In this document: positions 63,935-64,000 of the stretch, piece after piece
Position numbering within the stretch: the first letter of the stretch is position 1
Layout: every line of letters begins with the position of its first letter
Translations under genes and position numbers: made by a program
The notes under the pieces: model-generated
Told to the model about the DNA's origin: nothing
Database searches by the model: none
What the model saw: the letters and a program-made list of their open reading frames with translations, nothing else
Source: Streptomyces sp. NBC_00443
GTDB taxonomy: Bacteria; Actinomycetota; Actinomycetes; Streptomycetales; Streptomycetaceae
Direction: 5' to 3'
Length of the DNA stretch: 64,000 nt
Assembly: GCF_036014175.1 (NCBI RefSeq)
Contig: NZ_CP107917.1
Span: forward strand, 62,001 to 126,000

Positions 63935-64000
63935 TCCCGCCCGCACGGGTCGGCCGACGGACTCTCCCGTACACCGGGGCAACCGGCAGTCCCGGAACGC

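Overview
The window is from a high-GC actinomycete, almost certainly a Streptomyces. The signs are strong G/C bias at third codon positions, a complete 'conservon' (sensor, roadblock, DUF742, GTPase and P450s), an MmyB-type regulator, a DUF6131 protein, an ANTAR protein and a secreted RHS toxin. The gene content is accessory, and many genes are truncated, frameshifted or interrupted by stops, as is common in chromosome arms or integrated plasmid debris.

Layout. 0-11 kb: small conserved hypotheticals, a lipoprotein, an EF-hand protein, and broken copies of a CBS protein, an amidinotransferase, a DUF6292 protein, a Y-family polymerase and an ATP-dependent DNA ligase, plus an IS630 relic. 11-17.5 kb: plasmid-like debris consisting of an unknown protein with an inverted-repeat operator, four back-to-back hairpins, a small membrane protein, an IS110 element, the N-terminal stub of a relaxase, a NucA/NucB nuclease relic with a candidate immunity gene, and a deleted IS5-family element with intact ends and a CTAG duplication. 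17.5-27.6 kb: a CASTOR/POLLUX-like channel protein, a methyltransferase pseudogene beside an MmyB regulator, two dihydrofolate-reductase-family proteins, a flavin disulfide reductase, a VOC protein, a small secreted protein and further IS5 scraps.

28.7-39.8 kb: a large secreted LamG protein, a 2.2-kb-codon RHS polymorphic toxin with a probable EndoU-like nuclease tip, and a candidate immunity gene. 41-45.1 kb: a mosaic of gene pieces (YcxB, SbnA, intact SbnB, MbtH-like, acetate kinase, ArsC, a Fic/Doc-type toxin and antitoxin) joined end to end. 45.3-50.3 kb: a CSLREA/beta-helix secreted protein, a type-B esterase whose catalytic serine is alanine, a PaaK-like adenylate-forming enzyme and a TetR regulator. 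50.8-56.7 kb: a MarR regulator divergent from an MFS exporter, followed by a quinone-oxidoreductase-like enzyme, a DJ-1/PfpI protein, an aldehyde dehydrogenase and a CurA-like pseudogene. This looks like an electrophile/carbonyl stress module.

57.2-62.7 kb: the conservon. A CYP154-like P450 on the plus strand converges with overlapping cvnA-B-C-D and a CYP157-like P450 on the minus strand. An AraC regulator closes the window.

Two kinds of gene damage should be kept apart. At least a dozen single-base shifts sit in or beside G/C runs of otherwise conserved genes (cvnA, rhs, the CSLREA protein, the Fic toxin and others) and may be assembly errors. In-frame stops and lost gene ends (DUF6292, methyltransferase, YcxB, CurA-like, relaxase, sbnA, ackA, arsC) look like real decay.
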